Positions 11,920 through 24,073 of a stretch of 64,000 nucleotides of DNA are shown one piece after another. Both the position numbers and the translations under genes were made by a program. The stretch is taken from contig JASANH010001039.1 of the NCBI GenBank assembly GCA_030248295.1, forward strand, positions 1,054,001 to 1,118,000. The letters are read 5' to 3'. Source of the DNA: Mesodorylaimus sp. YZB2_4. Its lineage: Eukaryota > Nematoda > Enoplea > Dorylaimida > Dorylaimidae. The stretch's first letter is position 1, and every line of letters begins with the position of its first letter. Under the pieces are notes generated by a model that worked only from the letters and a program-made list of their open reading frames with translations, was not told the origin of the DNA and did not search any database.

Positions 11920-12919
11920 AGAAACTTCACAAAAGACTCACATTCACCCCATCCTGCTCCATAGCATTGAAATGTCGCACGACGCCGAAGAATATGGTAA
12001 AGGCTTACAACCTTTACAAACTTCGTGCAATCCTGGCCATGCGTTTGGTTGCATGTCCGCTTATACATTTTTGTGTTTTCGCAGTGCAAGAGTGAAAATT
12101 TTTCCGCCTCCGGCGGGGCAGAGATAAACCCAGTGGCGAGCACAGCAGGTGGCATTGCGGCCAACGGTCCCCTTCCAAACCAGAGAAGTGTCCAGAGTGG
12201 GCACCTTATTTATAACATTGGAGGTTTTTTCTTGTATATAGTACGGTATGATGACATGATAGATGACACTCATTGCTTCTGTGCGATCAGAAAAATATTT
12301 AGCACGGATTCTGGAAGGTCAAAATCCGCGCAGAAGCCTTCAGCTTATTGACAGGGGGTGACTCGAGTTTTTTGCAAGGTTAAAGAGAGGGATTTCTTGA
12401 CCTGAAGCACGTTTTTTCTTGCAAATTTATTCATATAATCGTGAAAAATTGTGTCTGCGAGAAGCTCATTTTAAAAAAATTTGGCCTCCTTCGGGGCTGT
12501 GGATGTGCCCCCGCCCCGCACCCACCCCCTCTCGGGCGCTTCGCGCCCTCTGATCGCGCCTTCGGCGCTTATTTTGAAATACCAAACTGGACTCCATTTT
12601 CCATTAAGCCACATCCGTCTCCTGAACTTTGCGCGATGCACTAAATTAGCATATTCATGCAAATCTTTTGTTGGCACCCCACGACCCTCAAATCCTGCGT
12701 ACGCCCCTGCAACTGAGCTATATCAGTTTGGATACAAGGGCTCTCTTTTACGCCATATCCAACTACCCTTGCAGCGGGAGGAGACGCTCAACCCTGAACG
12801 GAATATTTTCAATAATCGATGTCTCGACTGTGCTTGCGCTGACGGTGAGAGCTCGCCACGATGCCGGCGGCTTATTAGAAACATTGACAGTACGTAATTT
12901 GTTTCATGAAACTCAAGGA
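11920..12919. other. Intergenic with a GC-rich block
   Basis: No gene was recognised. The block 12480-12560 is GC-rich with short inverted motifs (gggcgcttcgcgccc; cgccttcggcgc). ORFs through 12025-13015 on both strands look like by-products of this composition. Confidence 0.4.
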
Positions 12920-12924
12920 CGGAT

Positions 12925-13345
12925 TAACCAAAACCTTTGTGTTTTTTGCAAGCTTCGCAAGATAGGTCAGGTCCGCTATCGTGTCAATTTTTATCGAAAT
13001 CCGTGCAGTAGCTGACGAGCGACGGATAAAGAAGGCCAAAAAATGGAATATTTTTGGGAATAACTTTTCAGACATTGATGCTTTAAAAAAATTAATATCA
13101 AAAGGCAGATTCCGGAGGCTCAAGCTTTCAGAAAAACTGAAATTTACCACTGTATGACCTCTGGTTGTTGCTCTAGGCTGATGTTTATCCTCCTCCTCCT
13201 CGTCTTCTCCCCCTGAACAAGAAATCGCGTGTTCTGGAACTCGACGACGGCTGGATGGATTTTGATAAAAATTGGCAAGATTGTAGATCCGGCCTATTCT
13301 GCAACGAGTGAGAAAAACCAGGAAATTTTGTCAAACCGTTTTCGA
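12925..13345. repeat. Pair of diverged inverted repeat copies
   Basis: The reverse complement of 12925-13020 and the forward strand of 13235-13345 share a common frame: gatttcgataaaaattg against gattttgataaaaattgg, then tcc/cctgacctat against ccggcctat, and a shared end near aatccg/aaaccg. Identity is about 65%. They are old copies of one dispersed repeat in opposite orientation. Confidence 0.5.
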
Positions 13346-13472
13346 GTTATAAGCCGGCGAAAATGTTCCTTTAGCATTGTGCGTCTAGTTGGCTGGTCTA
13401 AGCAGGCACTACCGTGCTTGCTGATGCAGCACCCCAAATTCTCTACATTAGCTGCGCTGATGGTTTAGTGTA

Positions 13473-13478
13473 TTTATT
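13473..13478 (-). terminator. Polyadenylation signal of the mucin-TSP1-7TM receptor
   Basis: AATAAA on the minus strand, about 160 nt past the receptor stop codon at 13637. Placement is typical. Confidence 0.5.
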
Positions 13479-13636
13479 TAACGCCTTATCACACGCCTTT
13501 TTAATGCTAGAACTTGGTGCTTCCGCTAGTCTGAAAACCCACTGCAAAGGTGCTAACATACAGTATGACCTTGTCGCGCACGGTAATCTAATGCTATGGT
13601 GCAAACTGCAGGATTATCACAACCAAGACTGCAAAT

Positions 13637-16600
13637 TCAAAATATTCTTCCAACAATCTTTTTTATACTTTGGATCACCTGCAACACGAAAGATGGATAC
13701 TTTACTGAACAAAGCTGGTGGTGTAGTTTGGGAAGATGCTTGAGAAAAGTCGGAACATACAGTATGTTACCTTCTGATCCGAGAAGAAGTGGTATACAAG
13801 AATGCATACTCCCAATGTCACGTTTAGAATGAAAAGAATAGAAAACAGATAGATTCGTTGATAGAACAGAGCTGATAAGCTGAGGAACCATGAAGCGGTT
13901 TCTAACCCAAAAACTGCCGCCAAACCAGTGCGTGCAACTCTAAAGAAGACAGATCATCCACAGTTTTCAGTCAAAACATCTTGACTACCTGCACGCAATG
14001 ACGCTATCTTTTGGTGCTCCTGGAATCTCGTTTCCTGCAGCTTCGATTAGAATCACTGTTGGACATGCCAGAAGTGCAACTGGAACGAATGTGGCAAACA
14101 TGACGTTGTCCCCCATGTTCAACCAACATCTACAAAAAAAGACAATCGCACGGGTTAACAGAAATTCGAAAATGTACGCTGCAGTGATTTTCACTATAAC
14201 AGCAAATAAAAGTCCGCGCTCGTTGTTGCACAGGGGTACGAGCAGAAGCGTTAGCTTCCTATAGAGTACTTTAGCGACGCCCGGGGGAAATTCATAATCT
14301 CAGCTGTCAAATTTTGTGCTGGTTTATACTGCAGCTAGAGCGTCATTTCCTGATGACCAATGCAGAGCAATCGCTTACGAAAAGTCGGACATCAGGACGT
14401 TATATGATGCTGCGGCAGTACAGCCAACGACCACTGCTGGCGTGCCTGAAACATCAAATCACTCGTGTCTTCGTTCTTGAATTCCTGGCCCCTTTTACCC
14501 CAGCACACAGCTAATGTGGCTTTTAATCCAATCATTGGTTTGCTTCCAATAGTGACTCCAGTCAAAGTCGAGTGAATGAAAATAGCTTCCATCAGTTGGA
14601 AGGAAAATGCTGCTGTGTAAAAGTACTGCAGTGCTAAGGCTGACATTTTGCAGATGTCCTGCGGAGAAGATAATTTTTGATGGATTAACAGATTGATGTA
14701 AAATTTCTTACGTGACTAAATTTGCTATCATTTCTCTCTGATAATACCATCACGAAGATGTGGGCTGCCAGCAGACTAATGTCCGTGTTCAGTTGAACAA
14801 TCGTCAGGTAGTGTTTGTTCCTAAAAACATTTGTTCCATTACACAGTCTCGAATATGGTCCTGGGCTCACCTTCGAAGAGCCGCACCAATAATTGATAAG
14901 CCTAGAGCCCCCAGCAACCACGCGCAACCGATATTCATGATTATGCTGCTGACCGAACGTTCAGTTGGTGTCATTGGGTTCTAAAAATGTGATTATTACG
15001 AGGCTGTATTAACAGGATTTGAAAAGTCGCACTCACACATGGTGGTGTCTGACATGATATTGTTTCTTTCTCTGCCTCAGGGCAGCTCTTCCCTCCAATG
15101 ACAACATATTCTCTCCATCTGCTACGCACAGCGTTTTCGCCGCATGTGGCCGTACAAGCGCTGAACGCACTCCATTCTGACAGCGCGCAGTTTTTCGATT
15201 CTGATTTCTCTGAAATTCGAAACTGCAAAAGAGGACATCAGGTGAAATCGCTTTACCTGTTGTATCCTTAGGCACTAAATATAGTTTGCTGGATGATATT
15301 TCAGGATTTGGTGTCGTGCCACGCTGACCACTTTTGGTGCTGTCTGAAACCGCTTTGCTGATAGTTTGGTCTGTCAACGACTGGCGACTTGGAGCGTGAT
15401 CGACAATGTTTGGTGGCCTGTTTTCTATGGTCGACTTGACAGCGTTTGATGGCAATGATTGACTGGGCACAGAATCGCTTGCCGCGAAGACGGAGTCACG
15501 AGTGGCTGGGATGGGAAATTTCTGGGAGGTCGCAAAGGGATTGCTATCGCCTTGTTGTTCATCGTTTAGCAAAGTGCTCGTTGGCCGCAAAATTCTCTTT
15601 TTGAGCCCTTGTGTCGTCAGTATCTTCAACTCCGAATTAGCAGTAGGTGCCACGTTGATTGCGCGAATGTCATTTGGTTCAGTGGGACCAGTCGGGTCGG
15701 TTTGTGCCCAATAGTCCAAAGTCACCTCGCTACCTACCAAACCTTTAGTTGTCCAACTTGAGATATTGCTGTTTTCTGGATCATCTTGGACACTGATGTT
15801 ATTCTCATTGGTTTCCGATTGCAATGGCACTTTAGAAAAGGACTCTGAATTTGCAAGATTTGAGGTCTTTACCGGCTCTATCAGCAGGTCTTGGCCCAAG
15901 GTTGGAGCATCATTGTCACTAGTCGCTATCTGATTTGTTGATTGTGATCTCAGAAAAGGCAAAGTAGCTGGATCAGCGCCCGCTGTGGACAGGTCTAACG
16001 ATAAGAGAGGGGCGAGAGCAGGGTCTTCATCTTCAGGGTACAGTGAGCTAATGACCTCAGATGCAAGCTTCAGATTAATAAATGTGGGCTGGGTAGATGT
16101 GATGGTCTCTTCTGCATACCCAATTGGTTTTGAACCAGTTGCTGCAGTTTTAACGTGCTCACTCGTTTTGGGGCTTGATGTAACCTGATGCTGGTAGTCG
16201 TCAGTATTTCCCTTGTATTCTAGCTGGTTCTGTATCTGAGCACGCACATCTGGTCTTTCGGTCGACCTGGTTCGGCGACGCTCGCCTTTTCTTGTAGTCT
16301 TGCTTGATTGCAAGAAAGTCGTACTAGTGGAAAATACTGGGTTTTCTGTAGAATCGTTGGAAGTGGAATTATTCCCTATGACAACAGATGTAGAGAGTTC
16401 AGCAGTAATAACAGGATTGTCAGTGCTCGTTCCACTGGATGAACTAACTGTGAAGGGGGGTAATGTCTCTGTGCTTTCGATCATTGAACTTTCGCCAATA
16501 TCACTCTTTGACGTACTTGCAGACTTGTAAAGAGTAGACCAGGTGGTGTGTATTTTGTCGAGTGTGTCCTTGGTACCCTGACTTTTAGATAAGGGCGGGG

Positions 16601-19600
16601 GTAATAGTTTTAATGAGGACTTAGTTCTCCTTATGCCCATAAAAGGGGTTTTGGACGTTGAGAAAGGTGTGAATATGGTGATGCTATCAGCAGTTTGAAT
16701 AGGTGACAGAGATTCTTCAGTCGCAAAGATCAGCTTAGATGAGATTGATTGTGAGCTATAATATTGTCTGTAAAAGCTTCCAACGTGCGGGGTCACAGTG
16801 TTAGCACTTGAGGTCAAGGTGGCAGCGCTGGAGTCCGTTAATTTCATAGTCGTTGATGCCTGACTTGTGCCAGCATGATTCTGATGTTTGAACAGCTTAC
16901 GGCTAGTGAGGACTGCTAAAGTCTCAGAGGAAGATGGTGTGATAATGTTTTCGATAGCCTGGGTGGGTGATATCGCTTCTAAAGTTAGGGACCCTGAGAC
17001 GAGTAAGACTGTTAGCGAAGTAGAAAATGGCCTAGTTGACGTCTGTTGCAGATTTTCAACATGAGGGGCCACAGTATCAGTACTTGTGCTTGTGATGACA
17101 TCACTGCGAGGCTCTGTTGGGGCTTGTACTGCAGCAGTGCTTCGGAAAACACTCGTCTTTCCCGAAACAATGCTGGCAGGGGTTGCAGTTCTATCAGTAG
17201 CTAAGATGTCTGGCAAAGATTGTGATGAACCATAAAAGCCCTTACTGCTGCCACGCCTGTGAAAAGAGCTGGTCAGGAAGGCGCTGCTGGTTGCAGACAC
17301 TGGTGTACTGATTCCGAAGTCAGTCGCCTGGTATGTAGCAGACGGCTCATCTGCCATCGTGATAACATCAGAAGTAGCAAGATGTTCGGTGATGGGCAAG
17401 GATGCAGTGTAAGCGAGTGATCGTTCGGCGGCTGACATCAAAAGGGAGGACGCCTGGGTTGTAGTGGCATGGTTTTGAGATGTGGCCGGCGTGTGGCTGG
17501 TATTGGAGGTTGAAGTCTGTAGCGAAGATGAAGTAGTGATGGAATGCAGCGATATCAGCTGTGTGGGAGTCGATGTAGATGAGATTACTGTTAGTGAAGG
17601 ACTTTTCCTTGTGGCTGTTAGAGTCACGCTGCTGCCCATTTCTGCTTTAGTAGTTGCAGCCTTCGTATTATGAAGCTGATCAGTGTGAACCGAGGTAGAA
17701 GTTTCGACGAGAGATGTCGGTTCACTGTTCATCATTGTGAACAGATTTGTAGATTGCAATAATGTGCAGGCAGTTGTGAATCTTGGCACGATCACCGGTA
17801 ATGTTATCAGTTGACTTAAATTTTTGCTGGGAGAGGCTGCGGTGGTTGTGGCGATGATTAAATTCAGTGTTGCAGGTCTTATTGGCGTATGAGAACTTGT
17901 TCGAGTGGTGGTCGGCGAGGTTGTAGTGGAAAAAGTTGCATCCGTAAAGGGTGTGGTTTTTCCAGTTTCTACTGGCACATGAAGCGTGGCTGATTGACTT
18001 GACTCCAGCTGCTGAGTGCTCGGCGACGTTAGGAAAAGAGGTGTATTGCTGAAATAGGAGACGACTGGCGTGGCCACCCTAGTGCTATGCGAAGTAGGCA
18101 TCGTAGTAGGCAAGGTAAGACTTCTTTCTGATTGAGTTGAAGAGGTGGTTGGTGTTGTTCCGCTGCCAACTGCCACAGTCAATGCGATGCTGGAGCCGAC
18201 AGACAGGGTCGAAGGAAACAGGAAAAAGGGTATTGACTTCGACTGCGTTGTTGTACTTATGCTCTGATCCTGAGACAGAGCACTTGATTCTGTGAATGCA
18301 TATACAGAAGAGGAGTCTTTTACTGATGATGACTCAGCTTCTGTCAATGCTAACTTTGTCGTCGTTGTGGCCGTTATGCTTTGTGAGGATGGCAAATAAG
18401 TGCTCGGCAAACCAGCCAGAGTGGGTCGAAAGCTTATGTTTGTTGATAGGGCCAAAGTTATATGAGAAGGGTTAGGCGCTGTAATTGCTGAGATAGATAA
18501 TGGTACATTTGTGGAGGTAAGCGGCGGGGTGATTCTTTCTGTTATTCGCATCACAGGTGTTGAAAATTTAGACATGCTAGAATAGATTACTGGACTGGAT
18601 GTACTGGATACTACGGCAGGAACACCCAAACTTGTGAAGGGAAATACTGCTGAAGTAAGCTTGACGGTACTGGTGGTTTTCGAGAAAGCGCCTGCAGCTG
18701 TAACTGATCCAGAAGTAGAGGTGATTCCAGTTGATGCGGAGCTGAGTGACACAGAGGAAGAGGATAGAGTGGAGTTTGTGGTAGCCAGCGTAAAAGATAA
18801 TGGGGTTTGTGTAGGAGGAATAGAGGTTGAGACGAAACTTGTGGGAGGAGAACTAAAAATCACAAAATTAAGAAGTGGGGGGACAGGCGACACAGAACTC
18901 GATGAGGAAAAGGCTGTTGAAGTGGGCTTGGTTGAACTGGCAGTCGTCGAACTGGTGTTCACACTAACAGTTAAGAAGCTGGGTGATGCAGATTTCGTTG
19001 TGAAAGATTTTGTTAAAATCAGCTTACGACTACTTAAACTTGTGGCGGTTGACATTGTGTTCACACTTACAGTTGAGGGGCTATGCGACACAGAATTTGT
19101 TGTGGAAGTTGCTGTTGAAGTAGGCTTGGCCAAACTGGTGGTCGTCGAACTGGTGTTCACGCCGACGGTTAAGGGGCTGGGTGACATAGAATTCGTTGTG
19201 GAAGCTGCTTTTAAAGTAGTCTCGGCTGAACTGGTGCTCGCACCAACAGTTTCGGGGCTAGGCGACACATGATTCATTGAGGAAGTTGCTGTTAGAGTAG
19301 GCTTGGCGAAACTGGTGGTCGTCGAACTAATGTTCGCAACAACAGTTGAGGAGCTGGGTGGCACAAAATTCGTCGAGGAAGGTGTTGCTGAAATAGGCTT
19401 AGCTGAAGCGGTAGTCGTCAGTACAGCCATTGAACTGGGGCTCACACCAACAGTTAAGGGGCTAGGTGACACAGACTTTGTTGCGGAAGTTACTGTTGAA
19501 GTAGGCTTGGCCAAACTAGTGGTCGTTGAACTGGTGTTTACAACAACAGTTTGGAAGCTAGTTGACACATGATTCGTTAAGGAAGTTGCTGTTGAAGTAG

Positions 19601-20921
19601 GCTTGGCCAAACTGGTGGTCACGCCGACAGTTAAGGGGCTGAGTGACACAGAATTCGTTGTGGAAGCTGCTTTTAAAGTAGTCTCGGCTGAACTGGTGCT
19701 CGCACCAACAGTTTCGGGGCTAGGCGACACATGATTCATTGAGGAAGTTGCTGTTAGAGTAGGCTTGGCGAAACTGGTGGTCGTCGAACTAATCTTCGCA
19801 ACAACAGTTGAGGAGCTGGGTGGCACAAAATTCGTCGAGGAAGGTGTTGCTGAAATAGGCTTAGCTGAAGCGGTAGTCGTCAGTACAGCCATTGAACTGG
19901 GGCTCACACCAACAGTTAAGGGGCTAGGTGACACAGACTTTGTTGCGGAAGTTACTGTTGAAGTAGGCTTGGCCAAACTAGTGGTCGTTGAACTGGTGTT
20001 TACAACAACAGTTTGGAAGCTAGTTGACACATGATTCGTTAAGGAAGTTGCTGTTGAAGTAGGCTTGGCCAAACTGGTGGTCACGCCGACAGTTAAGGGG
20101 CTGAGTGACACAGAATTCGTTGTGGAAGCTGCTTTTAAAGTAGTCTGGGCTGAACTGGTGCTCACACCAACAGTTTCGGGGCTAGGCGACACATGATTCA
20201 TTGAGGAAGTTGCTGTTAGAGTAGGCTTGGCGAAACTGGTGGTCGTCGAACTAATTTTCGCAACAACACTTAAGGAGCTGGGTGGCACAAAATTCGTCGA
20301 GGAAGGTGTTGATGAAATAGGCTTAGCTGAAGCGGTAGTCGTCAGTACAGCCATTGAACTGGGGCTCACACCAACAGTCAAGGGACTAGGTGGCACAGAA
20401 TTTGTTGTGGAAGGTGCTGTTAAAGTGGGCTTTCTTAAACAATCAGTGATGAAACTGGTAGGAGTCGAGCTAGTAACCGTTGGCGAGCTGGTAGTAGTCG
20501 AGCCAGAAGTTGTTGGCGTATTGGTAGTCATCGTTGATGTTATCATTGTACTTGCGGCCGCACTTGTTGGTGTAGCTAAGAGAGATGAAGACTTCTGTGT
20601 TGCGCAATTGAAGGTTGTGGAAGTGAAAGTGGCTGCCACAACTGCTGATGAGCTAAGGCTGTTTTGGGTGGAAGTATAATCATTTGATGTTGAACTAGTC
20701 GTGGCCACATTTCCGGCGTAATATGTGCCAATTGATGTCACTAACGTGGTTCTTGTGGTGGTTTGCGCTTTGGCTGTTGCTGAAACCAAAGTTGGCTATT
20801 CTAGCTTTAAAGTTACAACAGCTTGCGTTTTACCTGGCTTTATACCTTGTGATTCGACGAGATTGAACTGATAAAGCAGAATAAGAGCGAAGAAAGAGAA
20901 ATGGTAAAATAACAGAGCCAT
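13637..20921 (-). CDS. Mucin-stalk, TSP1, seven-transmembrane receptor (adhesion/secretin-type GPCR without GPS)
   Basis: Ten exons join in phase to 2189 codons: 20921-20846, 20779-15257, 15209-15037, 14980-14871, 14820-14712, 14658-14499, 14445-14379, 14129-13989, 13939-13771, 13678-13637. Exon 1 is a signal peptide (MALLFYHFSFFALILL..VESQ). Exon 2 is one 5.5-kb exon of Ser/Thr/Pro repeats with almost no Cys, a mucin-like stalk. Exon 3 is one TSP1 repeat with six Cys (CALSEWSAFSACTATCG to CQTPPC). TM1 follows after about 12 residues. TM2 has LNTDISLLAAHIF, and TM3 starts with the conserved Cys (CKMSALALQYFYTAAF). TM4 has WGTPAVVVGC, and ECL2/TM5 has SCWLN..FVPVALL. TM6 has FGLETASWFLSL and TM7 has FILNVTLGV. 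These are family B2 signatures. The cytoplasmic tail is about 17 residues (DQKVIQSIKKIVGRIF). No GAIN or GPS is present, and the 56-nt intron before TM1 leaves no room for one. Ligand and coupling are unknown. Confidence 0.88.
19130..20400 (-). repeat. 462-bp tandem repeat coding part of the mucin stalk
   Basis: The same 462-bp unit (154 codons, frame-preserving) recurs about 2.7 times; matching points lie at 19303, 19765 and 20227. Copies differ by only a few bases, such as aatgttcgc, aatcttcgc and aattttcgc. Inside each unit are shorter imperfect repeats of about 20-30 residues with VSPSP-LTVGV and TTSLAKPTSTAT motifs. Recent expansion or homogenisation is implied. Confidence 0.9.
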
Positions 20922-20985
20922 ACTGTAAAAAGAGATTTCTATCTTCTGCTTAACAGCTGGACAAGATCTATGCTACTGAAAGGGT

Positions 20986-20993
20986 CTTTTATA
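20986..20993 (-). promoter_or_regulatory. TATA box upstream of the receptor gene
   Basis: TATAAAAG on the minus strand lies about 65 nt upstream of the signal-peptide ATG, inside TTTTATAAAAGACC. Spacing fits a core promoter with a short 5' UTR. A U-rich ctctttttacag directly before the ATG also resembles a 3' splice site, so trans-splicing or an upstream intron is an alternative. Confidence 0.45.
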
Positions 20994-21000
20994 AAATCAC

Positions 21001-21762
21001 CTCTAATCTACTTTGCTTCCATCTAACTAGCCTTTTTAACATCTAAACTTGGTCCCTCGCTAAAAGCCTTTAAAAGCTTAGCTATCATCTTTGCTACCTC
21101 CGATAAGCACGCAGCAATTAAGGTCGAATTTCTTATTGTCTGAAAAACGTCCCTGGAGTGGGCCCTAACCAGATCAGACAAAGAACCACTCTATCCTTAC
21201 ACGGGAGAGATAATTTCGGGGCGATTGATTTTGGAATTTATGTGCACATTTTGTAGGATCGATGCACCTGTTGTTACATAGTGTGAGCAATTAAAATCGA
21301 GTGATCGTATATCGCACTGAAGAAGACTTCTACATAGTTGGCCTCCTTCCAGGTGTGTAGCGTTTGTCTCGCTACGATAGAGAACACAGCTGATTTCTGC
21401 CAGTCATCAGTGCACACTAAAATATCATCCTACAGATAATAGGCACAGAATAGCTGAAGAGGATGGAGTATATATGGGATATTTTGCCGGAAATTGTCTG
21501 GGACATTGCCGAAAATTGCCAGAAATTGCCTTAATTGCCTGGGGAATTCGGATATGGCAGTTTGGCTGTTTTTTATTCGTCCCAATCAGGTTCGAATTCG
21601 CGGTGTATGCTAGTATGCGTTAAAGAAAGGGTAACGTATATATACTGTACATGAACAAAAAAATCACTGAACTGCTTACTGGTGTACGAACATTTAAAAC
21701 GTAGTTTTGCTCTAACTTCAATACAACTGGGAATTTGCTCAAAATAATTGTATTCCAGATAC
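21001..21762. other. Intergenic upstream of the receptor gene
   Basis: No gene or repeat partner was recognised. A local run of short variants (aaattgtctgggacattgcc..gaaattgcc) occurs near 21490-21545. Confidence 0.4.
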
Positions 21763-22914
21763 AGTCGGATTACTCATTCTAGACCCACTACGACGGGCGG
21801 CGCCAGACGGGCGGGCCGGCCCATGGCCGCGCGAAACACAAAACTAGTAGCGAGTATGCGCCTGAAAACAGGTTTCTTGTAAGCTAGGAGCGGGAGAGTT
21901 TTAGCAAAGGGACATGTACCTCGGCGGATACTATTCATCTTTTAGGGTAAGCTATTTGCGGTGGACTACAATATTCTAAATTCCATGGCTACTCGGAAAG
22001 AATCGTTTCGGGGTGATCTATTTGGCCGTGAAAGAGCGTTTTTAAACATTGGTCACTGCTTGCCTAAGTTGTGCATCAAAGCTATCGAATTTCTTGATTG
22101 GCGTCACTGCATCTTTGTGAAATTCAGGACGCAAATGTATTTTTCCCTCATGAACTTTCGAGCATTGAACTGAGGCATCTGGTGCACTGCTGGCACAAGG
22201 TACTGATGATCCTGAGTGGCCTTCATTTCTTCCATTTGCAGCGGGATCAGCTTGCAATTGAGGAATAAATTTAAGGTATGCTGCGTGATCCCACATGGAC
22301 GTTTTTGAGTGCGTTTTGACGCTAATCCGCTATCCACTCCATCATTCAAATTCAAATCTGTGTTTAACTGGACGTGAACTTCTAGTATGTTCATGTCTAC
22401 ATCCATACTTGTGTCCATGTCAATATTAAAATGCTGGCATCTGGTTCCGTAAGCACCTCGGTTTCCTCATCAGTGTCGCCATGTTTTCTTTCGCGAACTA
22501 ATCCTGATAAAATTATTGGTACGATAAATAGAGTTTCCATGATTTTTGTATACCACGACCACGACCAATGCAGGTACCGAAGCTAAAGTTCGCGAAGGAC
22601 ACTTCAGCCTGCTTTGTGGATGTGCAGTGAGACGGAAGACATATTCACTCAGCCAAACCGAGCTGGGCTCAAAAAAATTAGCTTTTCCGCATTTATCAAT
22701 GTGCAGATGTTCTTCTCGATGTCATGCGGCTATCTAGAAGGCCTCACTCAAAAGAGGTATCACACATCTGGCGCTAGGAATTCGAAAAAACCCCGCCCCT
22801 AGCATGCAAGAAGCCTGTTTTCAGGCGCGCTCTCGTTGATAGTTTTGTGTTTTGGGCGGCCAGTCTGGCGCCGCCCGTCGTAGTGGGTCTAGACTGATCT
22901 TGGGTAATCCGACT
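21763..22914. mobile_element. DNA transposon-like element with ~130-bp terminal inverted repeats
   Basis: The left end agtcggattac, followed by tctagacccactacgacggg, is mirrored at the right end by cccgtcgtagtgggtctaga and gtaatccgact. Complementarity continues through cggcgccagac, acacaaaact and cctgaaaacaggcttcttg (about 21763-21900 and 22787-22914). The 880-bp interior has overlapping minus-strand ORFs (22042-22418) without a recognisable transposase. Target-site duplication is unclear. It is probably non-autonomous. Confidence 0.75.
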
Positions 22915-24073
22915 ATATGAAAACTGCACTCTCTATGCCGCATTATAGGAGAATCAGCGACTCGAATCTGATCGGCGGCAAATTCAAAAAAATCGCTCAA
23001 CTGTCATATCCGAATATCCTTCGCAATTAATCATATATGCCATTAAACTATTGTCATCATCCCTTTCCTAACTTTCACGCCGTTTCGCAGCTCGCCATGA
23101 CTTATTCATCAGGTTAGGATATTCCGTTAGGGGGCGCGATTGTCGCGTGCGAGCCAGTGATTTATAAAGTATAGCATGACAGCGCCGCCTTTGTTGTGCC
23201 GCGGCCGTGGCTATACTACATATACGTGATTATTTTAAAAAAGTCTGTTATGAAAGACTCAAAACTTTTAGACCAGCCAATTCACACAGTGGAACCAGGG
23301 CTCAGGATGACTGGTCCACTCGGCCACAAGGAGAGGAGAGGTGGCCTGCACTGCACAAAGTGTAATCACTCGCACACAGATGCTTGCCGATGTCACAATC
23401 AAATCCAACATGCTTCTCTGCCGAGCCAGTGATTTATCGCATATAGTACATATATCATATAGTATAGTTTATCACATATGTGGGCACGTGGACTGCAGAC
23501 TGTTCAGGGGCCTCAAATCAACTGCAGCGGTACAGAATTTTTGAAAAGCAAAAATTACGATAGCTTCAAAGTGACATTTCCCACAAAAAAACACAAGTTT
23601 AGTTAATTATGTGCACGTGACAGAATCTCTAAAAGACTGTCTCATGCGGATTACAGCAGGATTTTAAAAATTTTATGCCGTGTTAGAGGACTGGTCATAG
23701 ACCTCGCCCAAAGAATCTGATAGCATTCCTCCGGCGTTTACGTTCCTTTGCTGCACGCTCCTGCTTCACGATTCACGGTGTGAATTACATTAAAATTTCT
23801 ACTCATATACGTACTACTGTGAGGCATACAAAAATTGTAAACGACTGCAGCATATTTTTTTGCTCGACTACTTCGAAAAAGCTGAATAGCTGGATTTAGA
23901 GCACTAACCGAGACTGCATAATTTTAGTTTTTACGATTACAGCAGGATTATGTACTGAAAGATGAAACACCCTTTTGCCATGCTTCAGATATTCTGGTAA
24001 GAAGGTGGACATATGAAAATTTCTGAAAAGGCGAATGCCATTTTTATCGTACCTTAACGCCTTTTCTCAGAAA
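22915..24073. other. Intergenic, nothing coding recognised
   Basis: The phrase gagccagtgattta occurs twice (about 23151 and 23424), marking a short duplicated segment. The rest is AT-rich with short ORFs. The promoter of the protease homolog downstream should lie at the right end. Confidence 0.4.

Noticed and set aside
12481..13015. Coding region from overlapping ORFs of 100+ codons
   Set aside because: Open in several frames at once because of GC-rich composition; no motif and no splice logic.
15201..15257. A 34-nt intron in the receptor gene ending at the first cag
   Set aside because: That acceptor puts the TSP1 exon out of frame. The next acceptor, 13 nt on, gives a 47-nt intron and restores the TSP1 and 7TM frame.
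18634..20679. Long plus-strand ORFs of 89-212 codons rich in Val/Glu
   Set aside because: They are antisense shadows of the Ser/Thr-rich stalk exon, and they repeat with the same 462-bp period.
22042..22418. Transposase inside the element at 21763-22914
   Set aside because: Overlapping frames show no DDE/DDD motif or known DNA-binding fold that I could identify by eye.
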